DNA from: Bacteroidales bacterium UBA5072
GTDB lineage: Bacteria > Bacteroidota > Bacteroidia > Bacteroidales > UBA10428
DNA: 40,868 nucleotides
Reading direction: 5' to 3'
Assembly: GCA_002415855.1 (NCBI GenBank)
Contig: DIAS01000011.1
Coordinates: forward strand, 1-40,868
The notes under the pieces were generated by a model. The model was not told the origin of the DNA, ran no database searches, and saw only the letters and a program-made list of their open reading frames with translations. Positions 33,873-40,868 of the stretch are shown in pieces. The position numbers and the translations under genes are program-made. Positions within the stretch are counted from its first letter, which is position 1, and the number at the start of each line of letters is the position of its first letter.

Positions 33873-34925
33873 ATGAGAAAAATTGGTGGCATCTTTGTTT
33901 TTGTCATGCTGGTATTAGCCTGCAAGAAAGAATCTTTATCCGATGAAGCTGCAGTGCTCGACTATGAAGTGACCGGATTAACCATGCCCAGCCTTACGTT
34001 GGATCAGGTCTTCATCGATGAATCCAACAGGATCATTTCCCTTCTTTTCACTGAAATGATTCCCGCTGATTCATTCCCCATCAGTTTTGTCCCCGTTTTG
34101 AGTCTTTCTCCCGGCGCCACCTCAATGCCCGCCTCGGGTGAGACGGTTGTTGTTAACAGCATGGAGGATCCTGTTGAATATAAAGTAACTGCTGAAGACG
34201 GAAGCTCCAACACTTATTATCTTTTGGTACGCGGTGACCAACTCTCCAATTCAGATTTGGAAGACTGGTATACAACAAGCGGTCTGAACGGAAGATCCTA
34301 CAAGGAACCAGGTAAAGATGCGCATACAACCATCTGGGCTACTGCTAACAGCGGCACCAGTGCCTACAATGTTTACGGAACAATACCTTCGGTTTCAGGA
34401 GAAAATACGGTTGCAGAAATCACCACCGGATTGACTTCACTGATCCCGCTTACCGCCGGTACCTTATATACCGGAAAATTCGACCTGAACGGCGCGATCA
34501 ATAATCCAACAAATCCACGGGAAGCGACAATCATGGGCATTCCGTTCACGTTGCGTCCTGTTGCTTTTAAGTTCAAGTACACCTATGAACCGGGGAGCAG
34601 GTACATAAAAGCTACGCTGAATGATCCCGGTAACATCTTCGGAGGCTTTACAGTCGAGGATTTAGAGGGTGTGGACAAGTTCACAGCCTATGCTATTCTT
34701 GAGGTGCGCAATGGAGAAAATGTTGTGGAAATAGCACGTGCTGAATTGTCTTCGAGCGAAGTGAAAGAGACGCTTACAGAGATCACGATACCCTTTACTT
34801 ACGCAGGATCACAGAAACCGACACACCTTACCGTGCTGTTTTCTTCCAGCAAGGATGGCGAGTGGTACACCGGTGCCGTGGGCAGTAAGCTTACCGTCGA
34901 CGACATTGAACTGATATATGAATAA
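33873..34925 (+). CDS. PCMD-domain lipoprotein
   Basis: A 350-residue lipoprotein; the leader ends VLAC with Cys17. An N-terminal immunoglobulin-like segment (about 25-120; VTAEDGSSNTYYLLV, common in Bacteroidetes surface proteins) is followed by the PCMD domain (about 130-350; LEDWYTTSG, IPFTLRPVAFKFKYTYEPG, LTVLFSSSKDGEWYTGAVG, KLTVDDIELIYE). PCMD ('putative carbohydrate metabolism domain') proteins are usually surface-exposed and encoded beside an outer-membrane barrel, as here. Glycan binding is inferred. It is first of two genes; the next starts eight bases after its stop. Confidence 0.88.
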   Translation: MRKIGGIFVFVMLVLACKKESLSDEAAVLDYEVTGLTMPSLTLDQVFIDESNRIISLLFTEMIPADSFPISFVPVLSLSPGATSMPASGETVVVNSMEDPVEYKVTAEDGSSNTYYLLVRGDQLSNSDLEDWYTTSGLNGRSYKEPGKDAHTTIWATANSGTSAYNVYGTIPSVSGENTVAEITTGLTSLIPLTAGTLYTGKFDLNGAINNPTNPREATIMGIPFTLRPVAFKFKYTYEPGSRYIKATLNDPGNIFGGFTVEDLEGVDKFTAYAILEVRNGENVVEIARAELSSSEVKETLTEITIPFTYAGSQKPTHLTVLFSSSKDGEWYTGAVGSKLTVDDIELIYE

Positions 34926-34933
34926 CCCTTAGG

Positions 34934-35659
34934 ATGAAGAAAGCCTTTTTCCTGATATTATTATTCTCCCCGTTGCTGCTGAGAGCGCAGGAAAGCAAGT
35001 GGTTGTTCTATCCATCGCTGGGATTGGATATTGGAGGAACCATACCCTACCCATTATCGGATATTCCCGAGGATACCAAAGGCACACCCAAGATCAATCC
35101 AAGTTTTGGACTGGGCATTGAACGTTTTACACCGGGAAGATGGAACCTGGACCTCGGTGTCAGTTACCATGTGCTTGCTTTTTCCGCAACTGCCGAGGTA
35201 CGCAGCCAATCTTTCTATTACAACAACCATCAGGATATTCTGTATTTCACCGGCCATACCGTTACCGATGTCAGGTTAAGCCTCCTTGAATTCCCCGTAA
35301 CTGCCGTCTATAAACTCAGCCCCACGAGTTCACTTTTAATTGGTGCCTATTATTCACGTATCCTCAGTGGGACCTTTGCAACCATAGGCACCGACGGGGT
35401 GCTTTCCGACGACAAATCCATTACTGATGCTGCTCAGCTGCCGGGAATTGCCGATGCCATCTTCAACTTTAATGATTATGTGGATGTCTGGGATGCGGGC
35501 ATGTTGTTGGGATACCGGTACAGTTTCAGTCATGGTTTCAACCTTTGGGGCAACCTAGAGGTAGGTTTTAAAAGCATCTTTGTCAGTGAATTTGACAACA
35601 TCGACTACGACATGTACCAGGTGCGCCTGAATATCGGAGTCTCCAAATATGTTTTTTAG
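34934..35659 (+). CDS. outer-membrane beta-barrel protein, PCMD partner
   Basis: A 241-residue protein with a signal peptide (1-18, PLLLRAQ) and alternating beta strands ending in aromatic residues (WLFYPSLGLDIGG, WNLDLGVSYHV, FNLWGNLEVGFKS, final VSKYVF), the layout of a small outer-membrane barrel. It follows the PCMD lipoprotein by eight bases and is probably its membrane partner. The stop TAG (35657-35659) overlaps the stop of the convergent dehydrogenase. Confidence 0.78.
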   Translation: MKKAFFLILLFSPLLLRAQESKWLFYPSLGLDIGGTIPYPLSDIPEDTKGTPKINPSFGLGIERFTPGRWNLDLGVSYHVLAFSATAEVRSQSFYYNNHQDILYFTGHTVTDVRLSLLEFPVTAVYKLSPTSSLLIGAYYSRILSGTFATIGTDGVLSDDKSITDAAQLPGIADAIFNFNDYVDVWDAGMLLGYRYSFSHGFNLWGNLEVGFKSIFVSEFDNIDYDMYQVRLNIGVSKYVF

Positions 35660-36639
35660 GAGGACGGGGGGACCAACAGTACCTTTCCGGTTGTCATGTT
35701 TCCCAGGTAGGTATCCACTGCCTGCTGGGCCTGATCCAGAGGAAACCTCCTCTGAACCTTAATGGGCAGTTCGTTCTTCACCAGTTTTCTCACCCTGTAG
35801 ATACACCTGAGCTTTCGCAAAAGGCCACCTTCATTCAACCAATTTGCCAGATAAAATCCATTTATTTTCTTATTCTCTGCAACAAGCGACCGGTGATCAA
35901 CTTCTGGCTGCTCTCCGGAAAGATTTCCGTATACCAACACGGAACTGCCATAAGGAACAGCCTGCAGAAGCTGCCTTGTCAGATTGCCGCCAACAGCATC
36001 AAGTATGAGCGTTGCATCCAATCTTCGGGCAAGTTCCTGCAACTCATGTGTAAAACTTTCGACAGAGCTGTCGAGTACATTTCCGGAACCCGTATTAATC
36101 AGAATGGCTTTCTGTTTTTCATTCCGTACCACATTGATCAATGGAAGCTTTGCAATTGCTGCCAGACGTTCAATCATTCTTCCCAGTGCACTTGCTGAGG
36201 CAGTATTGATGATAGCCTTGTGCCTACCTGACCGTGCGATATCCAAAAAAGCAACTGCCGTCATAGGATTCACAAGCATCATGGCTCCCTGGTCGTCACT
36301 GATGCCGGCCTGCAATGGGATGCAGTTTGCAGCCGATGTGACCAGGTATTCTGCCCATGTGCCACTGGAAGCCAGTACAGCGGAGCATGCAACCCTTCTT
36401 CCCAGCCAGAGGCGTGGTAACAATCCCGGACCTCGCTCAACGACCGTTCCGCATCCTTCAATCCCGGGAATAAACGAAGCCTGTCCTCCCGCTTCCTTTA
36501 CCTGGCGGATGCGGGCCAGATCAGACGGATTGACGGGGGCCGCCGTCATTCTTACCAGCACTTCACCTTTCCCGGGATGGGGAACAGGTTTGGTACACAA
36601 TATCAGCCTGCCGTCATCATTGAGACAAACTGCAGACAT
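35656..36639 (-). CDS. MDR-superfamily NAD(P)H oxidoreductase (zinc-independent type)
   Basis: A 327-residue medium-chain dehydrogenase/reductase. The start is placed at ATG 36639 (MSAVCLNDDGRL), the usual family N-terminus; an in-frame GTG at 36663 adds eight residues. The GroES-like domain shows VLVRMTAAPVNPSDL and IPGIEGCGTVV, the cofactor domain a nucleotide-binding strand (INTASASALGRMI) and RRFPLDQAQQAV. The zinc-ligand cysteines of alcohol dehydrogenases are absent, so a quinone-oxidoreductase-like activity is more likely. It is last in the four-gene run, 64 bases after the methyltransferase-like gene. Confidence 0.85.
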   Translation of the reverse strand: MSAVCLNDDGRLILCTKPVPHPGKGEVLVRMTAAPVNPSDLARIRQVKEAGGQASFIPGIEGCGTVVERGPGLLPRLWLGRRVACSAVLASSGTWAEYLVTSAANCIPLQAGISDDQGAMMLVNPMTAVAFLDIARSGRHKAIINTASASALGRMIERLAAIAKLPLINVVRNEKQKAILINTGSGNVLDSSVESFTHELQELARRLDATLILDAVGGNLTRQLLQAVPYGSSVLVYGNLSGEQPEVDHRSLVAENKKINGFYLANWLNEGGLLRKLRCIYRVRKLVKNELPIKVQRRFPLDQAQQAVDTYLGNMTTGKVLLVPPSS

Positions 36640-36703
36640 GGTTTCGGGAATGGCTGTTATCACGGTACCTTACAATTAGCAATATTATTAATAACCGGCC
36701 AGC

Positions 36704-37195
36704 CTATTTTAACGACTGTATTACTTTCTTCATGGGCAGGGGGATCAGTTCAGGGGTGTCTTTGGCGTATAGTCTGTATTGCTCTCCGAAAAAGGATTCC
36801 ATTTCCTCGTATTCCGACCGGATGGAGATTTTAAATACAACATAGGTGATGACACTGGCGGTAAGAATTAACCAAGAATTCAGCATTAAGGAAAGTCCCG
36901 GTACGATCATCAGGATGAATGCAGCATAGAGCGGATTACGACAGCAATAATAAGTTCCTGATGTAATCAGTTTTGTGTTCCGGAGTCCATTGAGCAGAAG
37001 CCTGGCAGTTAACAGGTAGAAGATAAAACCGGCCGCTGCAATAATGATCCCGGCAACCAGAAGAAGTTTCGACCAATGGCCGGAAAACAGGAAGGTTTTT
37101 TTATACAACACGCTGATAACAATCGCTCCTGCCAGCCAGGGCAGGCCAATACCACCTATTTTCGGCCCGGCACCCATAAAATTAAGTTTTTGCAT
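36704..37195 (-). CDS. isoprenylcysteine methyltransferase-like membrane protein
   Basis: About 163 residues from MQKLNFMGAGPKIG; an earlier in-frame ATG at 37225 abuts the previous stop. Four hydrophobic helices are followed by the family signature SGTYYCCRNPLYAAFI and EYEEMESFFGEQYRLYAKDTPELIP, characteristic of ICMT/PEMT-like proteins. This places it in the same broad fold group as the DUF1295 protein at 12876-13658. A lipid or small-molecule methyl transfer is possible but not demonstrated. Confidence 0.8.
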   Translation of the reverse strand: MQKLNFMGAGPKIGGIGLPWLAGAIVISVLYKKTFLFSGHWSKLLLVAGIIIAAAGFIFYLLTARLLLNGLRNTKLITSGTYYCCRNPLYAAFILMIVPGLSLMLNSWLILTASVITYVVFKISIRSEYEEMESFFGEQYRLYAKDTPELIPLPMKKVIQSLK

Positions 37196-37225
37196 TGAAC
37201 TACTTTTTTTTTGATACAACCTCAT

Positions 37226-37882
37226 CTATCTGCTTTCAGAAATTATCGGCGCTTTTTGCAGGTATTCCCTGCTTTCAATGCAGTCGACCATGAATTTAGC
37301 GACAGCTTTCCGGCTTATGAAGGGCGAATGCTTACCGCTACTCCCAATTGCCAATTCTTTTATCTCCTCATTGCTGGTCAGTCCAACCGGACGAACGATT
37401 GTCCAGTCGAGTCCCGATTCCTTAAGCACCTGTTCCTGACCGTCATGATCCGCATATACATACCTCAGGCCGGTAAACCTGATCATTGCTTTCATGAACC
37501 AGGGCATGCCGGCAAATGAATCCCCGGCACCGGCACCTGTTTGAACAATGATTCGGCTGATGCCTGCTTCCTTCATCACTGATACAGCATTTTTGATGCA
37601 GTCTGTCATCAGGGTAGGCGAGTTGACAGGTCTTGCCCAAATACTCTCCGATTTTCGCGGATTGTTCAGTGTGCTGAGAACAGCCTCGCAACCGGTAGCG
37701 GCTTTTCTCACATCCTCAAGAATTACCGGTGATCCGGTTATAAGTTCAAGCTGGTCAGATTTAATACTGATCTTTCCGGGATCACGCACCAATGCCCTCA
37801 CATGGTATCCTTCTGACAGGGCATAATTCAATACCTGTGAACCGGTTCTTCCGGAAGCACCGAGTAGTAGTATAGTTTTCAC
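37226..37882 (-). CDS. NAD(P)-binding atypical SDR (NmrA/biliverdin-reductase-B-like)
   Basis: A 218-residue Rossmann-fold protein with the dinucleotide motif GASGRTG (8-14), the strand VRALVRDPGK and the later LDWTIVRP. The family includes NAD(P)H-dependent reductases and redox sensors; the substrate is unknown. Its ATG overlaps the stop of the serine hydrolase gene by four bases, a standard sign of translational coupling. Confidence 0.87.
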   Translation of the reverse strand: MKTILLLGASGRTGSQVLNYALSEGYHVRALVRDPGKISIKSDQLELITGSPVILEDVRKAATGCEAVLSTLNNPRKSESIWARPVNSPTLMTDCIKNAVSVMKEAGISRIIVQTGAGAGDSFAGMPWFMKAMIRFTGLRYVYADHDGQEQVLKESGLDWTIVRPVGLTSNEEIKELAIGSSGKHSPFISRKAVAKFMVDCIESREYLQKAPIISESR

Positions 37883-39462
37883 AGTTGCTGTTCCTCCTTT
37901 ATTTCGCCTGCTATTTCAGGTTGCTTTACACCAAAAGAGAGACTGTACTGGATATCCACGGAGACCTTTTTCCCGTCAAACCTGCAGGTAATTGTTTCCG
38001 TATGGGGACTTTCAATATACCGTAGCACCATTCTCAAGGTATGCTCGTCTATCCAGGTATAACAACCGGCGACTTTGGCCGGAGGCAGGCCTGCAAAATG
38101 CGCCCTGGCCGTCATCAGCAAATTTGGTCCGGGCTTATCTGTTTCCCCGATGATCCATTTTCCTGCTCCCAGAGTCAGCGTATGACTGACCCCGTTGATC
38201 GTTAAGGACAGATGACACATATCCTCCATAAAGTGCACGTAAAGGCTTTCCAGTTGCCGGTCATTGGGCCCCATCGCGAAGGTCTTTCCCGAAATTTCCG
38301 AAGCCACCGGTGATTCTACTCCTTTCGCAGGCAGGGGTAAGGCCAGTGAAGACAGCCTTTCCGTCAGCTTATCCGAAATCTCTTTGTTGGCGGGCAAAGG
38401 TTCATCTTTTATGGCCGGCAGGAGATATTTCCAAACCAGGTTTATCTCGTCCTGCATGTCGGGTGTTTCAGCCTGTATGGCTAATACGGCATCCTGATCG
38501 GGCATTACAATGATGTACTGTCCATATGCTCCGTCACCCCTGAAAGCATTGTGCCGGCACCGCCAAAACTGGTAGCAGTAACCCTGCATCCAGTCGCTTG
38601 AATCTTTACGCGACTGCGGAGCATCAGGTGCCTGATCAATCTTGAAAGTAGTAGCTTCCTCCACCCAGGCAGCCGGAATGATCTGTCTGCCATTCCAGGC
38701 TCCTTTCTGCAGGTAAAGTTGTCCGAATTTGGCCATGTCTTCGGTCTTCAATCTAAGGCCCCAGCCTCCGGTGTTAATACCCCGGGGGTCTACCTCCCAG
38801 TCAGCTCCCTGTATGCCCAGTGGATCAAACAGCCTGGGGGTCAGGTAATCAACGATCTTCTCACCGGTCACCTTTTGCACAATGGCTGATAACATATAAG
38901 TGGCCAATGAATTATAAAGGAACTTAGTACCCGGATCATTCACTACGGGCAGGGCCAGAAATGCCTTCACCCAGTTGCTGTCAGCGGCCACAACGCTATG
39001 CGTCGGATCGGGATCCTGTCCGGCTGACATCATCAGGAGATCTTTTACCGTCATGTCTGCCAGGAAGGGGCTCACCATGGCCGGCAAGTCATCAGGAAAG
39101 AATGAGATCACCTTGTCATTTACGGTAAGGAGGCTGTCGCTTACCGCCAGGCCAACAGCCGTGGAGGTAAAACTCTTACTGGTGGAATAGAGCGTATGCT
39201 TCAATTCAGGTTTGTAGGGATCCCACCAGCCTTCGGCAATCACCTTGCCATGACGAAGGAGCATGAAGCTGTGCAATTCGTGCCTGCTTACCGCCAGAGA
39301 ATCCAGGAAGGTAAGTATTCCAGCAGATGATACACCTTCGGCTTCAGGGACACTGCGCGGCAAAGCCGTTACATCCTGAATTTCGGGAGCATTTTTACAG
39401 GCAGTGAAAACAAAGAGCAGCATCAAAAATGCGCTCAGGGAAAAATACCGGGTCCTTTTCAT
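37879..39462 (-). CDS. beta-lactamase-family serine hydrolase (lipoprotein)
   Basis: A 527-residue lipoprotein (leader ending FTAC, Cys22). The class C beta-lactamase/esterase fold is shown by the SxxK motif STSK (Ser93, Lys96) and YNS (183-185) in place of the more usual YSN. Other typical text is LRHGKVIAEGWW, DLLMMSAGQ and GGWGLRLKTEDMAKFGQLYL. A C-terminal beta-rich extension (about 380-520) is of unknown role. Members hydrolyse esters, peptides or modify cell-wall components; not evidence of antibiotic resistance. First gene of a minus-strand run. Confidence 0.9.
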   Translation of the reverse strand: MKRTRYFSLSAFLMLLFVFTACKNAPEIQDVTALPRSVPEAEGVSSAGILTFLDSLAVSRHELHSFMLLRHGKVIAEGWWDPYKPELKHTLYSTSKSFTSTAVGLAVSDSLLTVNDKVISFFPDDLPAMVSPFLADMTVKDLLMMSAGQDPDPTHSVVAADSNWVKAFLALPVVNDPGTKFLYNSLATYMLSAIVQKVTGEKIVDYLTPRLFDPLGIQGADWEVDPRGINTGGWGLRLKTEDMAKFGQLYLQKGAWNGRQIIPAAWVEEATTFKIDQAPDAPQSRKDSSDWMQGYCYQFWRCRHNAFRGDGAYGQYIIVMPDQDAVLAIQAETPDMQDEINLVWKYLLPAIKDEPLPANKEISDKLTERLSSLALPLPAKGVESPVASEISGKTFAMGPNDRQLESLYVHFMEDMCHLSLTINGVSHTLTLGAGKWIIGETDKPGPNLLMTARAHFAGLPPAKVAGCYTWIDEHTLRMVLRYIESPHTETITCRFDGKKVSVDIQYSLSFGVKQPEIAGEIKEEQQL

Positions 39463-39530
39463 GATGTTGTATTTGTTATTTTAGTACCAGGAATAATCAC
39501 GCTTAAAAGTACACTTTTTACACCAAATGC

Positions 39531-39558
39531 CATTTACTGTTTACCGTTCACTGTTCAA
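39531..39558. repeat. heptameric tandem repeat array
   Basis: Four degenerate 7-bp units CATTTAC, TGTTTAC, CGTTCAC and TGTTCAA are arranged head to tail in the spacer between the LarA-like and serine hydrolase genes. On the minus strand the repeats read as GT(A/G)AA(C/T)(A/G). Confidence 0.6.
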
Positions 39559-39582
39559 AGCTTACTGCATTTGACCCTGCCC

Positions 39583-40809
39583 CTACCTGACCAGAATGCT
39601 GGCATTCCTTATTACTGCCATGCTCCCCTTTTCCGCGCTGATGATTTCCTGTACCTGTTCCCTGTCAACCTTCATTACTCCCAGTGTTTTACAGGCAGAT
39701 TCATCCAGGGAGGTCATCATGTGAATGCTGATACGTTTTGTCTTGAGCATCATCGAAAGCGCTGTACCACCATTGCCTTCATAGTTCTTTTCAAGCATGG
39801 AAAAGGCAGCATCAAAACTGCCGGCCTCGAGGTATTTCAAAAAATAGTCCGACGCTATCTTATCAATGCATTCTGACAAGACCACCAGTTTACCCCCATC
39901 TTTTACAAAGGCCGCGGCATGGTGCACACTCTTGTGTGCCTGGATAAAATTTATGTCCTTCGGATAACCCCCGCTGGAGGCTACTACCAGATCATACAAG
40001 TTACCCGAGGAGTCACGGTAATAGCTGTCATGTATCCTGCAGGCCGCTACAAAATCATCATAACTGTTCCCCACAATCAGCCGGCATACTTGGCCGGATG
40101 CATTCATAATGCCGTGTATGGAGATTTTAGCAGGAAGATAAGTGTCAATTTCCTTCAGATCTTCTGCAAGGGGATTGCCTTCGAGGTTGCCCGGCTGGCA
40201 ACCCGTGGCAAGCGACCGTGCTTCCCTGTCAAGGAACAATCCATGGTTATGATATATGGCTTTCCTTGATGCCAGTCCCGGGAATAGCAGCTTTCTTCCG
40301 CCACCGTATGCTGCAAAATAATGATGTGATATGCTGCCAAAGGTGATCAGCAACGTGCTGCTCATGATATCCTTCCTTACCGTAACCGGTGTTCCGCGAA
40401 TGGTTGTAACCGGAATTTCAAATACTGCATCATCCCTGCAGTCGTGATGAATGAAACGATATTCCTTATAAAGCCTGCCATAGCTGTTCATGCTTTCCTC
40501 CTCGGTCTGTCGGGGATGGGTTCCGTAGGCAATATAAAATGTTATACTTTCTTTCAGGGCCCCCCGTTGCAGCAGTGCCTCTGTCAGCCAGGGCAGGTAT
40601 TCGGGGTACCCGCATAAACGTGTTTTATCTGATACCACTATAGCGACACGGGTGTACCTTTCAGGATCCTCCGGCAGGTATTTTTGCAGATCCTTTACAA
40701 AGTCCTCCCGCACAATGCTGTACTCCGGTTCTTTGAATTCCGGAATTATGGCAGAAACAGGCAGCGAAAAGGGAATTTGTATTTTGCCATAGTTAAGCTT
40801 GATGTTCAT
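39583..40809 (-). CDS. LarA-like lactate racemase-family protein
   Basis: A 408-residue protein of the LarA (DUF2088) family. The start at MNIKLNYG is preferred to one six codons earlier. Nickel-pincer enzyme features are present: DKTR (61-64), the motif GTHPR with His98, and SHHYFAAYGGGRK with His163 and Lys173, in register with the His108, His174 and Lys184 of L. plantarum LarA. Such enzymes racemise or epimerise 2-hydroxy acids. The LarB, LarC and LarE proteins that make the cofactor are not in the window, so the substrate and whether it is metallated are unknown. Confidence 0.88.
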   Translation of the reverse strand: MNIKLNYGKIQIPFSLPVSAIIPEFKEPEYSIVREDFVKDLQKYLPEDPERYTRVAIVVSDKTRLCGYPEYLPWLTEALLQRGALKESITFYIAYGTHPRQTEEESMNSYGRLYKEYRFIHHDCRDDAVFEIPVTTIRGTPVTVRKDIMSSTLLITFGSISHHYFAAYGGGRKLLFPGLASRKAIYHNHGLFLDREARSLATGCQPGNLEGNPLAEDLKEIDTYLPAKISIHGIMNASGQVCRLIVGNSYDDFVAACRIHDSYYRDSSGNLYDLVVASSGGYPKDINFIQAHKSVHHAAAFVKDGGKLVVLSECIDKIASDYFLKYLEAGSFDAAFSMLEKNYEGNGGTALSMMLKTKRISIHMMTSLDESACKTLGVMKVDREQVQEIISAEKGSMAVIRNASILVR

Positions 40810-40824
40810 GCAGGTTATTTTAAG

Positions 40825-40832
40825 CAAAGGTA
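40825..40832 (-). promoter_or_regulatory. -7 box upstream of the LarA-like gene
   Basis: On the minus strand TACCTTTG is a perfect TAnnTTTG element 15 bases before the ATG at 40809. The -33 TTG is missing at the expected spacing; the upstream sequence is the heptamer array. Confidence 0.3.
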
Positions 40833-40838
40833 ATAAAA

Positions 40839-40868
40839 GTTGTAGGTTGTTGGTTACAGGTTGTTGGT
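40839..40868. repeat. heptameric tandem repeat array at the window edge
   Basis: Units GTTGTAG, GTTGTTG, GTTACAG, GTTGTTG and a partial GT run in register to the window end, giving at least four 7-bp repeats with the pattern GTTNNNG. The array probably continues outside. Confidence 0.65.

Noticed and set aside
35984..36679. 231-codon open frame on the plus strand, opposite the MDR dehydrogenase
   Set aside because: It is the antisense shadow of a clear MDR gene, lacks recognisable domains and has a Ser/Pro-rich composition typical of shadows.
37879..39462. Beta-lactam resistance gene
   Set aside because: SxxK is present, but the third motif and full length fit the broad serine hydrolase/esterase group, and the protein is a lipoprotein with an extra C-terminal domain.
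39531..39558. Repeat array as a CRISPR
   Set aside because: Units are 7 bp, with no spacers and no cas genes nearby.

Overview
The window is a gene-dense piece of a Bacteroidetes (Bacteroidales-like) chromosome. This is inferred from several things: promoter candidates of the TTG-(19-20 bp)-TAnnTTTG type, near absence of Shine-Dalgarno sequences, an outer-membrane beta-barrel receptor with a carboxypeptidase-regulatory-like domain, a hybrid two-component sensor with a periplasmic propeller, PCMD and VIT/vWA/DUF2135 proteins, and many lipoproteins. No phage, plasmid, IS element, CRISPR array or rRNA was seen. One tRNA (Leu, CAA) is present. About 28 protein genes were called, most on the minus strand.

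Layout. 1-1.26 kb: a lipoprotein nucleoside hydrolase immediately downstream of tRNA-Leu. 1.26-2.16 kb: a gene-poor stretch with a decayed lipoprotein gene and two plus-strand promoter candidates. 2.16-4.77 kb: B12-dependent ribonucleotide reductase NrdJ. It converges on an EF-G paralogue (4.9-7.06 kb) across a bidirectional terminator and a palindromic repeat. 7.26-12 kb: an outer-membrane receptor-like protein and a helix-hairpin-helix protein. 12.1-15.5 kb: an apparent operon with a FakA-FakB (DhaL-DegV) fusion, a DUF1295 membrane enzyme and a membrane-anchored PrxQ peroxiredoxin. 15.5-18.2 kb: PhzF and a propeller-like lipoprotein, flanked by two very short twin-arginine signal ORFs that look like gene stumps. 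18.2-24.5 kb: GH5 glycosidase, giant hybrid sensor kinase and a surface protein, closely spaced. 24.6-24.73 kb: a predicted three-way-junction structure. 24.8-30.6 kb: a co-directional run with DUF5808, alpha/beta hydrolase, VIT/vWA/TPR/DUF2135 protein, DUF5131 and two DUF3795 proteins. 30.8-35.7 kb: carboxylesterase, metallophosphoesterase, and a PCMD lipoprotein with its beta-barrel partner. 35.7-39.5 kb: a four-gene minus-strand run (serine hydrolase, NAD(P)-binding protein, isoprenylcysteine-methyltransferase-like protein, MDR dehydrogenase). 39.6-40.8 kb: a LarA-like protein flanked by two short heptameric repeat arrays.

Much of the content is housekeeping or cell-envelope material. The most distinctive observations are the EF-G paralogue with altered GTPase motifs (catalytic switch-II His replaced by Leu), the unexplained branched RNA/DNA structure near 24.65 kb, the FakA-FakB fusion next to a membrane-tethered peroxiredoxin, and the cysteine-rich DUF5131/DUF3795 run behind a VIT/vWA protein. 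I did not find a clear-cut new defence or mobile system; every function beyond family membership is inference.
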